A stretch of DNA of 64,000 bases, taken from the NCBI GenBank assembly GCA_015146655.1, contig VKHL01000012.1, positions 248,001 through 312,000 on the forward strand, given 5' to 3'. Below, piece by piece: positions 18,851 to 28,678 of the stretch. The DNA comes from Ochromonas danica (lineage: Eukaryota > Sar > Chrysophyceae > Chromulinales > Chromulinaceae). The translations under genes and the position numbers were made by a program. Within the stretch, counting starts at the first letter, position 1, and every line of letters begins with the position of its first letter. Below the pieces are notes generated by a model that saw only the letters and a program-made list of their open reading frames with translations, was not told the origin of the DNA and ran no database searches.

Positions 18851-19332
18851 TGCCAGCAGCTTGTCCATGTGATTCCATGTCACAGACAATTGATAGCAGA
18901 TGGTGGTGACCAAGGGATAGGAGCTTGTCATGCTTTCAATAGGCAGTGGTGATACCGTAGTGACTGTATGTCTACCCCATAGACTACTACACTACACTAC
19001 ACTACACTACACTATGTGTGGTCTACACTGTGTGCTGTATTGGTCAAGTGCACTGTACAGTGTGGATCTGGTAACTAACGAAAACTATATTTGCTAGCTG
19101 TAATGGGCTTTAGTCTAACTTTAAAGACCAGATAGCTGCTGTGCACTGTGCACACACCCAATAACTAGACTACACCTGCGCACAGCAGAGATTAAAGATT
19201 GTATTTGCGTGGGGAGTATTAACTTAAGAATTGTTAACTTAAGAAGGGGTATGGCGCAGTGTGGGTGTTTGGGTGTGGCGCAGTCAAGGCACGAAGCAGT
19301 GAAAGAGTTGTTGTTGTGAACAAGAAAGGAAC
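18851..19332. repeat. Gene-free spacer with (ACTAC)n
   Basis: 482 bp. It holds an ACTAC pentamer run at about 18981-19012 and two TTAACTTAA elements (19219-19227 and 19234-19242) shortly upstream of the next gene. Nothing else recognised. Confidence 0.7.
19219..19242. promoter_or_regulatory. Paired TTAACTTAA elements
   Basis: Two perfect copies, 15 bp apart start to start, each followed by GAA. They lie 91-114 bp upstream of the ATG at 19333. Candidate promoter element by position. Confidence 0.5.
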
Positions 19333-20231
19333 ATGAGCTTTGGCCGAAGTGTCGTCTTTCTCTCTCTGTCAGCTGGCAGAAATGCCCATCGCACTGTCTC
19401 TGCTCTTCGCCCTTCCGCTTCGATGACGATTGGCCGTCAGATGCTCTCAGCCAGCTCGTCAGTGCGCGCCATGGCGACCTCCGCCAAGAAGCAAGACGAA
19501 GTGGTCCACGAAGAAGACCTGGACGAAATAGTCAGCAAGCTGGACTTGACCCTCACTCCCGAGCAGAAAGCCTATGTGGAGGGCTTGAAGAAGATCATGA
19601 AGGGCGCCCACTCTCCTCACTGTAAGCCCACCACCTTGTCCTGCTGCCCTGCTGCCATGACATTGACATGACGTGTCTGTCTCTTGCCTTGCTTTTGTCC
19701 AGCCATCTACCGTGATGTGCCCTATCCTGAGGAGATCGTGACGGAGGGCAACTTCTTGCCTAAGATGGCTCCAAACCCCGAGGCGCTGATCGACTGGGCG
19801 CTCTCGCACATCCCCAAGAGTGAGTCTGTCCTCTTCCTACAACATTAGCTCACTAGCTCATCCTCTCAAATGCTCTTGCTTGTGATGAATGACTTGCAGG
19901 AGATGGACCTCGAGGCACGAGACAGAAGAAGCGCATGGCCAAGCGGGCTGCTCAGCGTGTGGTAAGACCATCTCACTGCATCTCATAGCATAGCATCTCA
20001 CCATGCAGGGTATTCAACTTCTCTCTCTCTCCTCTTCATGGTTACTCACAGGCCAACCATGCCAGGAGGAAGGCCGAACAAGTCGCCTCCAAGCTGAGAA
20101 GAGATGCCAAGCTGAAGCGCATTCGCACTGAGATCAAAGCCATCCGAGCAGAAGCCGAGCAGATCGCCAAGTTGAACGAATTGCGCCAACAGGTTCGTGA
20201 GGCAAAGAAGAAGGCGACCGAGAAAGTCTAA
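19333..20231 (+). CDS. Probable mitochondrial basic protein, four exons
   Basis: Exons 19333-19621, 19703-19819, 19900-19961 and 20052-20231 give 215 residues in phase. The N-terminus (residues 1-50) is rich in Arg, Ser and Ala with no acidic residues, as expected for a mitochondrial presequence. An acidic helix follows (EEDLDEIVSKLDLTLTPEQ), then IYRDVPYPEEIV, PNPEALIDWALSHIPKRDGPRGTR and a long basic coiled coil to the end (KKRMAKRAAQRVANHARRK onward, ending KKKATEKV). A mitochondrial ribosomal or RNA-associated role would fit the charge pattern, but I do not recognise the family. All introns have GT-AG ends (81, 80 and 90 bp). Confidence 0.75.
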
Positions 20232-20313
20232 TGGCAGAGTGAGATGGATCGCTTGTAAGTCTAAGAGGAGCATCATCATCGTCATCAGCATCATCTTCTG
20301 TGTTTTGTTTAAG

Positions 20314-23300
20314 TTAGAGAAGCTTCTTGGCCTGTTGTTTGGCTATCAGCTTCATCTTCAGAGCATTGATAGTGCTGCTGATCTTGTCCATCTTGGCGGA
20401 CAAGAAAGCCATTTTCTCGGCTCTCGATGGCGGCTGATTGTCGTTCTCACCATTAACATTACCATTCCCTTCATCAGTTGTGACAGCAGCGGCAGCGGCG
20501 GAGGAAGAACTGGTAGCAGAGGAATGGTTAGCTGGTGCAGCAGACTCGCCTGCTTGATCCGTCACAGCAGGACCATATCCGTAATTGCTTCCATATCCAC
20601 CATTCTTGATCTTCTTGTTCGAAGCCCATTCTTTATTGTCAGCAGCTCCTGATGAAGAAGACGAAGCAGGCAAAAGCTCTTTGCCCACAACTCCGCTGGG
20701 CAGGAAAGTGACTTCTCGAGCTCTGCTATCAAATCTCTCCGAGGCATCAGCTTTACGGCTCACCGAACTTGATCGATGGCTCTTTCCTGCGTGTAAGGCT
20801 TCAGGGGAATAATAAGAGCGTAATCGAGTATAGAGTGCACGCTGGTGCTCCTTGGCTCGCATTAGCATCGCCCTGACATTGGCGCTGTTGTCAATGTGTC
20901 TGTTCTTCGCATTTCCTTCTTGCTGTTGTTTGGAAATCAAGGTTCGCATAATCTCCTCAGCCACAGCCATCTTGTCTTCTTCCGTGCGCAGAGGGCAGGA
21001 AGCGCATTTCTGTCTGTAGGCTTGTCGCTCCTTTGCCAAGGAGACTGTGTCCAGTAGAGGTGCCAAGAACGAAGACGATATCTGGCTATTGCGAACAGCA
21101 TTGCTTGATTGACCATCAGTCATCTTCCCGTGCTTCCGACAGCGGTCTAGAAGGATTTCATATGCTTTTTGAAAGGCGTCACATATCTGCGTCAGTAAAT
21201 TGGTACGTTCAAACGAAACTTGCGCTCCTTCTGCCTCAACAACTGTGCTCTCGTTGAGGTTCTCAGTCTTGCCGTGGAATTGAAGGAAAGTCAGTAAAAT
21301 CAAACCTAAATTGTTCTTCTCGTCGTCATGAAGTTCATCATTCATTTCCAGCTCATATTTTGCAGTCGCAGTGACGGAGTTACTCTGTTCATCGGGAAGA
21401 GCTGCACTCTCTCCTTGCACACTTTTCTTGCGACGGTGAGAGCGTTGCACCATTCGCTCATATCGCTCGATGTGCTTGGTTAACAGCAGATACAGTTTGA
21501 ATGAGCCCAAGCCGCCTGTGAATGGCTTATCGAGATGCAACTGGTACAAGTAGACCTTGAGGAAGGCCGACAGCGCGAGAATACGAGGACCTGCTTTTCG
21601 CACCAAAGCGCGCACAATCTCTGACGTATCCTTCGCCGCCAATCCCAACGAAATGTCGCCTTTACGAATTCCGCATAAACGATTCGGTTTGTTCAATACT
21701 AATTGATATGGACATCAGATCAGCAGCTTTACCTTGGATAGAAGACACATGAGTGAGGTTAATGATGGGGACTCGGGCCCTCAATCTGAGCTCCAAGCGC
21801 TTCACCCAGCCAAGACTCTACAGCCACAACAACAACAGCACAGAGACAGACAACAATCTTACACTCTTCAATCAAGCAAACATCACGGGGCAAAGCAAAA
21901 AGGGAAAGGAACGAAGACGAAGGGTAAGCAAGTTGAGAAGAGAGAGGACACGAACATGAATGAACGAATACAAAGTGCGCAGTAATTGCTGTTGTTTGCG
22001 ATGCTTTCTCAAATCAATCTCTCGGGAGGTGGCGACGGCTCCTGCAGCTGTCAATGAAGTAGTTGAAGGGTGTCTGCTCAGAACTACTTCCACGGGGAAG
22101 GCGTTGGTGAAGTCCATTCCTTGAGAGGCGAGAGACACCGTGGCCGAGGGAATCACAGCAGCAATCGCCTCGTCTTTTGGAGGGGCAACACGTGAAGGAA
22201 CAGAACTATCGGGATCAAGTATTTGCACATCAAGATCTTCAGCCAACTCTGCTCGACGACGTTTCGGAGGCTTCTCGCTGGTTGCTTGAGGTTGATCGAC
22301 AATTCGCTCAGCGGGGGCGGAGGTGTCGTTCAGCCAATAGTCCTCTCCCTCTGGAGTCTCATAATGAATATGCTTGTTGATTTTCTCCTTGGCATTGAGA
22401 GCATGGTGAACTAACAAAGCCTCTTTCTCGTCCGCCTCCTCGCCATCTGAGGGGCCAATGGACATGAGGTCCTCCTCCTCCTCCTCCTCCTCACACTGTG
22501 ACAAGTCGTCCATGCCTATTTTCCGTTTCTTGCCGATAGTCATCGCGCTCTTGTCTTCAGGCGATGCTTCAGTAACTCCAGGTGCTTTAGCGTCTGCTAA
22601 GGGGGCAGAGAGAGGAGAAGATGGGCGAGAGGTCGAAGAGATCGAAGAGGAGTACAACGACTGCGTGTTCGTGGAAATGAACAAATCAACATCGCTGTCT
22701 TCTCCCATATCCTCCGCACAGTTCTGTGTTGCTAGTATAGAGGAAGACGCTTGGCCTTGTTCGAGGAGGTCAGGCTGTGTTGGTCGAGGGTCTATTTCCC
22801 AAGTCACCTCTCTCTCTTCCTCCTCCTCCTCTTCTTCTTCTTTAGATGCCTTCCCATCCTCCTCCTCGCCAGCAGCATTGTCCTCCTCCTCCTCCTCCTC
22901 AACTGTATCGTCCATGTCGTCTTCTTCGTTGTCTCTCTCTTCCTCTTCATCTTCATTGTCCAAAGCGTACTCTTCATCTTCGTCTTTGACAACAATGACG
23001 TTATCATGGGAAGGAGAGCTGTCATCTCCAGTGAGGTCTACCACTTCCTGCTGCCTACCCTCCTCCTCCTCCTCCATCTCCCCCGCCATGGCCAGCAGAT
23101 TCTGCGCAGATGTGGAGTGCTCGATGCCTACATTGAGAATGCTGACATCGACGTCACTCAGGAAGATGCTCAGGCCTGCCGAGAAGGACCCGAAGGTCTG
23201 CACTGACGCGTCAGGCCACTTGGTCAGCACGGCCTCTTCGATGTCTCGGAGGAGATTCTCGCGGGCCTGGACCTCCGCCTGGTCCAACTAGGAAACACCA

Positions 23301-23721
23301 CCACACGGTCAGACGAGGTCATGTTCAGTGATAGCCAAGCAGTAAGACTCACCGCGACGTATTCAGCGAATAGCTGGATCTCTTCAGTCAAGGTGAGGTC
23401 AGAGCTCGCGTCCTGCAAGGCCAGCGCCAGCCAGTGCACGTGCTTCTTTAACGCCAGGTGAGGCAGGCGACTGAGAGCCAGCTTGGGATTTCCTTTCGGC
23501 CCAGCCTGGCCGTGGAAATCTCCGCCTTTGCCTTTGCCTTTCTCAAGTGGAAGCAAAGCAGACAGTCTCTCCATGCGAGAGTGAACTAGCGCCTCTTCTA
23601 TTTCTTCTTCAGAGACCGGAGCACCATCTCGCTGCTTGCGGAGCTTCTGAATCATTCGCTTCCTCTCCAGATGCTCGAGCACTTTGTTCTGCCTCTTCGC
23701 TCTCTTTGGCTTGCAGACCAT
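20314..23721 (-). CDS. TRF4: TRF4/PAPD5-type non-canonical poly(A) polymerase with large acidic insert
   Basis: Exons on the minus strand: 23353-23721, 21956-23287, 21733-21817 and 20314-21698 (1056 residues). Family members add short A-tails to nuclear RNAs for exosome decay. Seen in order: a basic start; EEIQLFAEYVALDQAEVQARENLLRDI; the palm signature FGSFSAGLSIFLSDVDVSI with both catalytic Asp; REIDLRKHRKQQQLLRTLY; ARVPIINLTH; GDISLG with the third Asp; and the central domain FLKVYLYQLHLDKPFTGGLGSFKLYLLL. Between the second Asp and the REIDLRK segment lie about 370 residues of Glu/Asp/Ser-rich low complexity, absent from ordinary TRF4. The last intron would be only 34 bp (21699-21732). The C-terminal 300 residues are Ser/Ala-rich and unstructured. 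Divergent from DUF167 across 147 bp. Confidence 0.85.
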
Positions 23722-23868
23722 GACAGAGACGCAGCCTCACAGAGGATCCTGAAAGGTCAAAACTGAAATGAAAACTGAAAAGAGAAGTGGTCAAGCACAA
23801 AACCCAACCATTCCATGCCAACACCCAGATCTGGGCATTTGGATCTTTGGCTCTAGCCGCACAAGCAA
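23722..23868. promoter_or_regulatory. Bidirectional promoter between TRF4-like and DUF167 genes
   Basis: 147 bp separate two divergently oriented start codons, so both core promoters must lie here. It contains GAAAACTGAAAAGAG-like A-rich sequence. No TTAACTTAA element is present. Confidence 0.45.
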
Positions 23869-24186
23869 ATGGCGGAGGAATGGTATGAGAAGTCCAAAGA
23901 GGGCGTCATCGTGAGACTAAAAGTTCAGCCAAATGCTGCACGGACTGAAATCATGGGCATAGAGCCCGGTGCTCCTGTGAGGCTGAGGGTGAGGCTATCT
24001 GCTCCGCCTGTGGACGGCAAAGCCAACAAGGAAGTGCTGGCCTTTCTCTCCAGAGAGCTGGGCATCGGGAAGTCTTCTTTAGCGATTCTGCGTGGGGAGA
24101 AGTCTAGTCAGAAGGATGTCTTGTGCAGGGGTGTGACTGAGGAGAAGGCGGCAGCACTACTGCCAGGTGGCACAGATAGGCGATGA
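23869..24186 (+). CDS. DUF167/YggU family protein (C15orf40 homologue)
   Basis: 105 residues, the usual length. The family fingerprint is clear: VIVRLKVQPNAARTEIMGI, then LRVRLSAPPVDGKANKEVLAFLSRELG and LAILRGEKSSQKDVL. This small alpha/beta fold occurs in bacteria, archaea and eukaryotes and its biochemical role is not established. The start ATG sits directly after the divergent promoter. Confidence 0.92.
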   Translation: MAEEWYEKSKEGVIVRLKVQPNAARTEIMGIEPGAPVRLRVRLSAPPVDGKANKEVLAFLSRELGIGKSSLAILRGEKSSQKDVLCRGVTEEKAAALLPGGTDRR

Positions 24187-25230
24187 TGACCCACAGTACC
24201 CTGACCTGACCTGACCTGACCTGACCTGACCTGGTGGTGGACTACACTCACCCAATGCAGTGAGATGGATAGAGTGCTCAATCACAGCGGGTCTGATATC
24301 GTTCCTTATCCAAACTCCTCTACCGTGTGACTTGAATCATGATGATGTTGACGATGATGGTCAACTACTCTCTCCTTGAAATACTTTGACATTATAATAT
24401 TATGGCATGTTAGAGGACATCTGACTGGGCTGAATCATGTGACTCCACGTAATGAAGACGGAATGGTGGATGGAATAGACTATGGAATAGACTCACGCTG
24501 CTGACGTCTTCTGTCATTTGTGTTGGCTTTGCTTTGCTTTGCATCCTTCCTTGGCTCAGGCATTGTTCTCACGTTACCTATGCTTCCGCTTCTTTGACAG
24601 GAAGAGAAGAGGAACACCGGATCACTTCAAATTGATCAGAAAAGGTCACAGTGCAGTGTGAGCTGTAGCTATATCCATAGACTAGTTATTATTCGCAGCT
24701 TCCTATCTGCAAACCAATTAGTATTCGATCCAGTCAATGGTCAAGCAGTGGTCAGCTTGGTTGTAAAGTACCTAACCAGTCCTTCTGAGTAGTGAAGTTC
24801 GTCATTCTTCTCCTTGTTGAGTCTGTTAACTCTGGTTAACAATATTGATAGAATAGTTCTTGTCTCTTCTTTCACCATCTTTAATCCACGGTATCTAACC
24901 TGACCGTAACCTAACCGTAAGGGAAGACGACTGCTATATTGACATCACAGAGAGAAGAGAATCGCCGTCATTTGTTAAGTTAAGGTGGGCGGTTTTCAGT
25001 TTCAGTGCTGGTCTCGCTGTCTTGCCGTCATCATCACCACATCAGCTGCCATCATCATGTCTGTCTCTCACAACAAACTGCTTGCGGTCCCAGCCCTCTC
25101 AAATCCACTGTTCTCTCGAAATCCAGTGTGTCATCCTTCCCAGACTACTGCACCGCCTACTCCTAATTGAAGTCACGTCACATTCTATTGCATTGCCTGC
25201 TGCGAGATTTCATTTCGAGAGCATTCTGGA
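24187..25230. other. Gene-free spacer with CTGAC repeat
   Basis: About 1 kb without a recognised gene. A (CTGAC)n run lies at about 24200-24233. A TTAAGTTAA element lies at 24975-24983. The segment around 24857-24930 (CACCATCTTTAATCCACGG, then CCTAACCGTAA) recurs upstream of the second PI-PLC gene near 26749-26800, so the promoter was duplicated with the gene. Confidence 0.65.
24975..24983. promoter_or_regulatory. TTAAGTTAA element upstream of PI-PLC copy 1
   Basis: Perfect element about 250 bp before the ATG, followed by GGTGGGCGGTTTTC. The matching element before copy 2 (26895-26903) has a similar G/T-rich follower. Confidence 0.5.
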
Positions 25231-26445
25231 ATGCCTTCATTTTGCTCTTATCTTGAGATCACCAATAACACTGGATGCACTTTTATCATCACCATATCAG
25301 AAATTGAGAACTTCGACTGGGACGGAGTAAGTCGCCCAGACAATAATTTCCAGAACGTCGCCATTGCCCCTCGCCAGAGCATTCGAAAGCGTGAAGAGTT
25401 AAATCGTAAAGCCAAAGTTGGTGCTTTTCGCATGCGTTTCACCTCTGGCTCGATGTCGTTCTCATTCAGAGGTGACCAAAAGGATGCTCTGAGGGAAGTA
25501 GACTATCGTTATCTGGTGCTAGATGGAGCTTCGTGTGCTAGCTTCCAAGCTATCCAGCACAGCTCACAAAATGTCAATTATATCTCTATCTGCGATCTGC
25601 TGTCGTGGAGATGGATGGCTCGTATTCCGGACCACGTGTCCTTAACCAGAATTACAATCCCTGGTACCCATGATTCGGGCACATTTAAAGGAGCCACTGG
25701 AATTCATCGGCTGGTGGACAATGTTGTGCGAACACAAAGCGCCAGTATTCGCCAACAACTGGCTGAAGGGATTCGCTTCCTAGACATTCGCTGTCGCCAT
25801 ATTTCGAACGTGTTTACGATCCATCATGGTCCTTATTATGTGGATTTAACCTTTCGTCAGGTACTGCAAGCGTGTCGCACTTTCCTACAAGAAAACCCCA
25901 CTGAGACCATCTTACTATTGCTGAAGAAGGAACATACTGAAGAGAATAACACTCGCTCATTTGCAGCCACCTTCCAGGCTGAATATGCTGGTGAGGACTT
26001 CCCTTGGTATCGGGGAAGAGATGTTCCGCAGATGCGATTAGCCCGTGGCAAGATTGTGCTTCTCTCTCGCGAGCCTTCTCTTCCCTTCGGCTTCTTCTTT
26101 CCAATTTGGCGCGACGATGCCTCTACGGATCAGCCACTGTATTTCGTGCAAGACCACTACAATCTTGGAAGGCTACAGAAGTTGCAGAGAGTGAACGAAA
26201 CGTTGGAAAGTGCGTCGTGCTGTCGGGCCGAAAAGCTCTTCCTAAACTACGCCAGCTGCGTTGAGAGGGGCTTTCTTGGAATCCCCATTCCCATTCGTGA
26301 TACAGCTACAGGTGTGAATAGTCACCTTCGCATCAACTTCCCACAGACCGAGGGCTCCTATGGAACGTTGATCTTTGATTTCCACTGTATCCAACTTGTG
26401 CGGCAGTTGATACTTGCCAATACGACGGTGCGACACACAAGATGA
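25231..26445 (+). CDS. PI-PLC X-domain protein, copy 1
   Basis: 404 residues. The N-terminal 115 residues form a beta-rich domain I cannot name (starts FCSYLEITNNTGCTFIITIS). The remainder is a bacterial-type phosphatidylinositol-specific phospholipase C X domain. It has IPGTHDSGTF with the first catalytic His (H147), GIRFLDIRCRH, and HHGPYYVDLTF with the second His (H198 or H199), followed by LQENPTETILLLLKKEH. Enzymes of this type cleave PI or GPI head groups without calcium. No signal peptide is visible. Tandem with copy 2: the first about 420 bp are identical in DNA, and later differences are clustered (see findings). Confidence 0.88.
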   Translation: MPSFCSYLEITNNTGCTFIITISEIENFDWDGVSRPDNNFQNVAIAPRQSIRKREELNRKAKVGAFRMRFTSGSMSFSFRGDQKDALREVDYRYLVLDGASCASFQAIQHSSQNVNYISICDLLSWRWMARIPDHVSLTRITIPGTHDSGTFKGATGIHRLVDNVVRTQSASIRQQLAEGIRFLDIRCRHISNVFTIHHGPYYVDLTFRQVLQACRTFLQENPTETILLLLKKEHTEENNTRSFAATFQAEYAGEDFPWYRGRDVPQMRLARGKIVLLSREPSLPFGFFFPIWRDDASTDQPLYFVQDHYNLGRLQKLQRVNETLESASCCRAEKLFLNYASCVERGFLGIPIPIRDTATGVNSHLRINFPQTEGSYGTLIFDFHCIQLVRQLILANTTVRHTR

Positions 26446-27031
26446 GCCACTTGTTCAATAACAGAATATTGAAATTTCGCTGCTAACACAATTATCTAGA
26501 GCAAGAGGAGATGTGTGTGACTATGTCATACAATTTGCTTTGTCATATATTCTTTCTCATACATTTATTGAAAAGAATAAGAATATGGTAATAACGTAAT
26601 ATTCTTATGCCGTCTTATCATTTAGTTTTCATTTAAGCGTTCTTCTCCAAACGTATTTTCATTTTGTCTTCATGCTTTCCAAAATCTTCCCAGCAGGTCA
26701 CTATACTGATGGAGTTAAAAGCCGTGTTTTCCAGCTTGTCTCTTCTATCACCATCTTTAATCCACGGCATCCCACGAACCTAAGCTAACCATAAAGGGAG
26801 ACAACTTCTGTATTGAGGTAGCAGCTACAGCTATCACGTCATGCAGCAGTCTAGAGAGCAACAAAAGCTACAAACACAGAGATAGAAGTCTGAGTTAAGT
26901 TAAAGGTGGTTGGTTTTGGTTTTCGGGTTTGGTGCTCTCTCGTTGTCCTCTCAAATCTGGAAATCAAGACCCTGTTGAGCTGTCTGATCCTCTATCACGT
27001 TGACTCCTGTGAGATACGCATTCTGATCAGA
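26446..27031. other. Spacer between tandem PI-PLC genes
   Basis: 586 bp. The first part is the AT-rich 3' flank; a similar flank follows copy 2 (CTAACACA, ATCTAGAG, GAGATGTGTG, CTATGTCATACAA words in both). The second part repeats the upstream region of copy 1 and holds a TTAAGTTAA element at 26895-26903. Confidence 0.7.
26895..26903. promoter_or_regulatory. TTAAGTTAA element upstream of PI-PLC copy 2
   Basis: Perfect element 129 bp before the ATG at 27032, followed by AGGTGGTTGGTTTTGG. Confidence 0.5.
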
Positions 27032-28276
27032 ATGCCTTCATTTTGCTCTTATCTTGAGATCACCAATAACACTGGATGCACTTTTATCATCACCATATCA
27101 GAAATTGAGAACTTCGACTGGGACGGAGTAAGTCGCCCAGACAATAATTTCCAGAACGTCGCCATTGCCCCTCGCCAGAGCATTCGAAAGCGTGAAGAGT
27201 TAAATCGTAAAGCCAAAGTTGGTGCTTTTCGCATGCGTTTCACCTCTGGCTCGATGTCGTTCTCATTCAGAGGTGACCAAAAGGATGCTCTGAGGGAAGT
27301 AGACTATCGTTATCTGGTGCTAGATGGAGCTTCGTGTGCTAGCTTCCAAGCTATCCAGCACAGCTCACAAAATGTCAATTATATCTCTATCTGCGATCTG
27401 CTGTCGTGGAGATGGATGGCTCGTATTCCGGACCACGTGTCCTTAACCAGAGTTACAATCCCTGGTACCCATGATTCGGGCACATTTAAAGGAGCCACTG
27501 GAATTGATAAGATGATAGACAATTATGTGCGTACACAAAACGCCAGCATTCAACAGCAACTGGCTGAAGGGATTCGCTTCCTAGACATTCGCTGTCGCCA
27601 TATTTCGAACAAGTTCGTCATCCATCATGGTCCTTATTATGTGGATTTAACCTTTGATGAAGTACTGCAAGCGTGTCGCACTTTCCTACAAGAAAACCCC
27701 ACTGAGACCATCTTACTATTGCTAAAGAAGGAACATACTGAAGAGAATAACACTCGCTCATTTGCAGCCACCTTCCAGGCTGAATATGCTGGTGAGGACT
27801 TCCCTTGGTATCGGGGAAGAGATGTTCCGCAGATGCGATTAGCCCGTGGCAAGATTGTGCTTCTCTCTCGCGAGCCTTCTCTTCCCTTCGGCTTCTTCTT
27901 TCCAATTTGGCGCGACGATTCCTCCACGGATCAGCCACTGTATTTCGTGCAAGACCACTATAAACTTGAAGGGGGAGAGAAGTTGCCGAAAGTGTACGAG
28001 ACTTTGGAAAGTGCGTCACGCTGTCAGGTCGAAAAGCTCTTCCTAAACTACGCCAGTTGCTTTTCCTTCCCTTTTACCATTTTTGATGCAGCTACAGGTG
28101 TGAATAGTCACCTTCGCATCAACTTCCCACAGACCGAGGGCTCCTATGGAACGTTGATCTTTGATTTCCACTGTATCCAACTTGTGCGGCAGTTGATACT
28201 TGCCAATACGACGGTACGGAACAGAAGATGGGCCTCCGGTTTAATAATCGAATCAAGCACGCGTATAAATACGTAG
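27032..28276 (+). CDS. PI-PLC X-domain protein, copy 2
   Basis: 414 residues from the ATG that matches the start of copy 1; an upstream in-frame extension to 26906 has no counterpart there. Same architecture as copy 1, with both catalytic His retained (GTHDSG and HHGPYY). It differs in blocks: DKMIDNYVRTQNASIQQ, NKFVI, FDEVLQ, YKLEGGEKLPKVYETLE and SFPFTIFDAATG, plus a longer C-terminus (NRRWASGLIIESSTRINT). Long intervening segments are nearly identical in DNA. The varied blocks flank the active-site barrel and may tune substrate choice (inference). Confidence 0.88.
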   Translation: MPSFCSYLEITNNTGCTFIITISEIENFDWDGVSRPDNNFQNVAIAPRQSIRKREELNRKAKVGAFRMRFTSGSMSFSFRGDQKDALREVDYRYLVLDGASCASFQAIQHSSQNVNYISICDLLSWRWMARIPDHVSLTRVTIPGTHDSGTFKGATGIDKMIDNYVRTQNASIQQQLAEGIRFLDIRCRHISNKFVIHHGPYYVDLTFDEVLQACRTFLQENPTETILLLLKKEHTEENNTRSFAATFQAEYAGEDFPWYRGRDVPQMRLARGKIVLLSREPSLPFGFFFPIWRDDSSTDQPLYFVQDHYKLEGGEKLPKVYETLESASRCQVEKLFLNYASCFSFPFTIFDAATGVNSHLRINFPQTEGSYGTLIFDFHCIQLVRQLILANTTVRNRRWASGLIIESSTRINT

Positions 28277-28678
28277 CTAACACACGTATCTAGAGGAGAT
28301 GTGTGCGACTATGTCATACAAATTGCTTTATTGCATTTCCTTTCTTATGCATTTATTGAAAAGTTTTAACTTCAGAAGGTTATATAGAGACTGGAGCCTC
28401 AAGCCTATCCTATCATCTAGTATTCATTTAAGCTCTCATCTCCTAGGCATCCTAACATATTTATAAACATTTTGTCTTTTTATGTTTTGGTTTTGCAAAT
28501 TCTTCCCACCAGGTCGCTGTATTCGAGTTGAAAGTCGTGTTTTCCAGGTTGAAGGAGGTCTCTCTTCCCACCCAGCCTGCCCAGTTCTGACCTGCGATGT
28601 GTCAAAACAAAGAAGAGGTCATAGAGGTCATAGTCCACACCCACACACAATCATTACCGCCTACTCAGAACCTCTGCC
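28277..28678. other. Gene-free spacer
   Basis: 402 bp. The AT-rich 3' flank resembles that of PI-PLC copy 1 and is followed by the promoter side of the GST-like gene. No gene recognised. Confidence 0.6.

Noticed and set aside
22458-23291. Ser-rich frame opposite the TRF4-like gene
   Set aside because: Glu (GAG/GAA) runs read in reverse give Ser/Leu runs; the catalytic motifs are on the minus strand.
26906-27031. Extended N-terminus of PI-PLC copy 2
   Set aside because: Copy 1 has no matching extension and the shared coding identity starts exactly at the MPSFC ATG.
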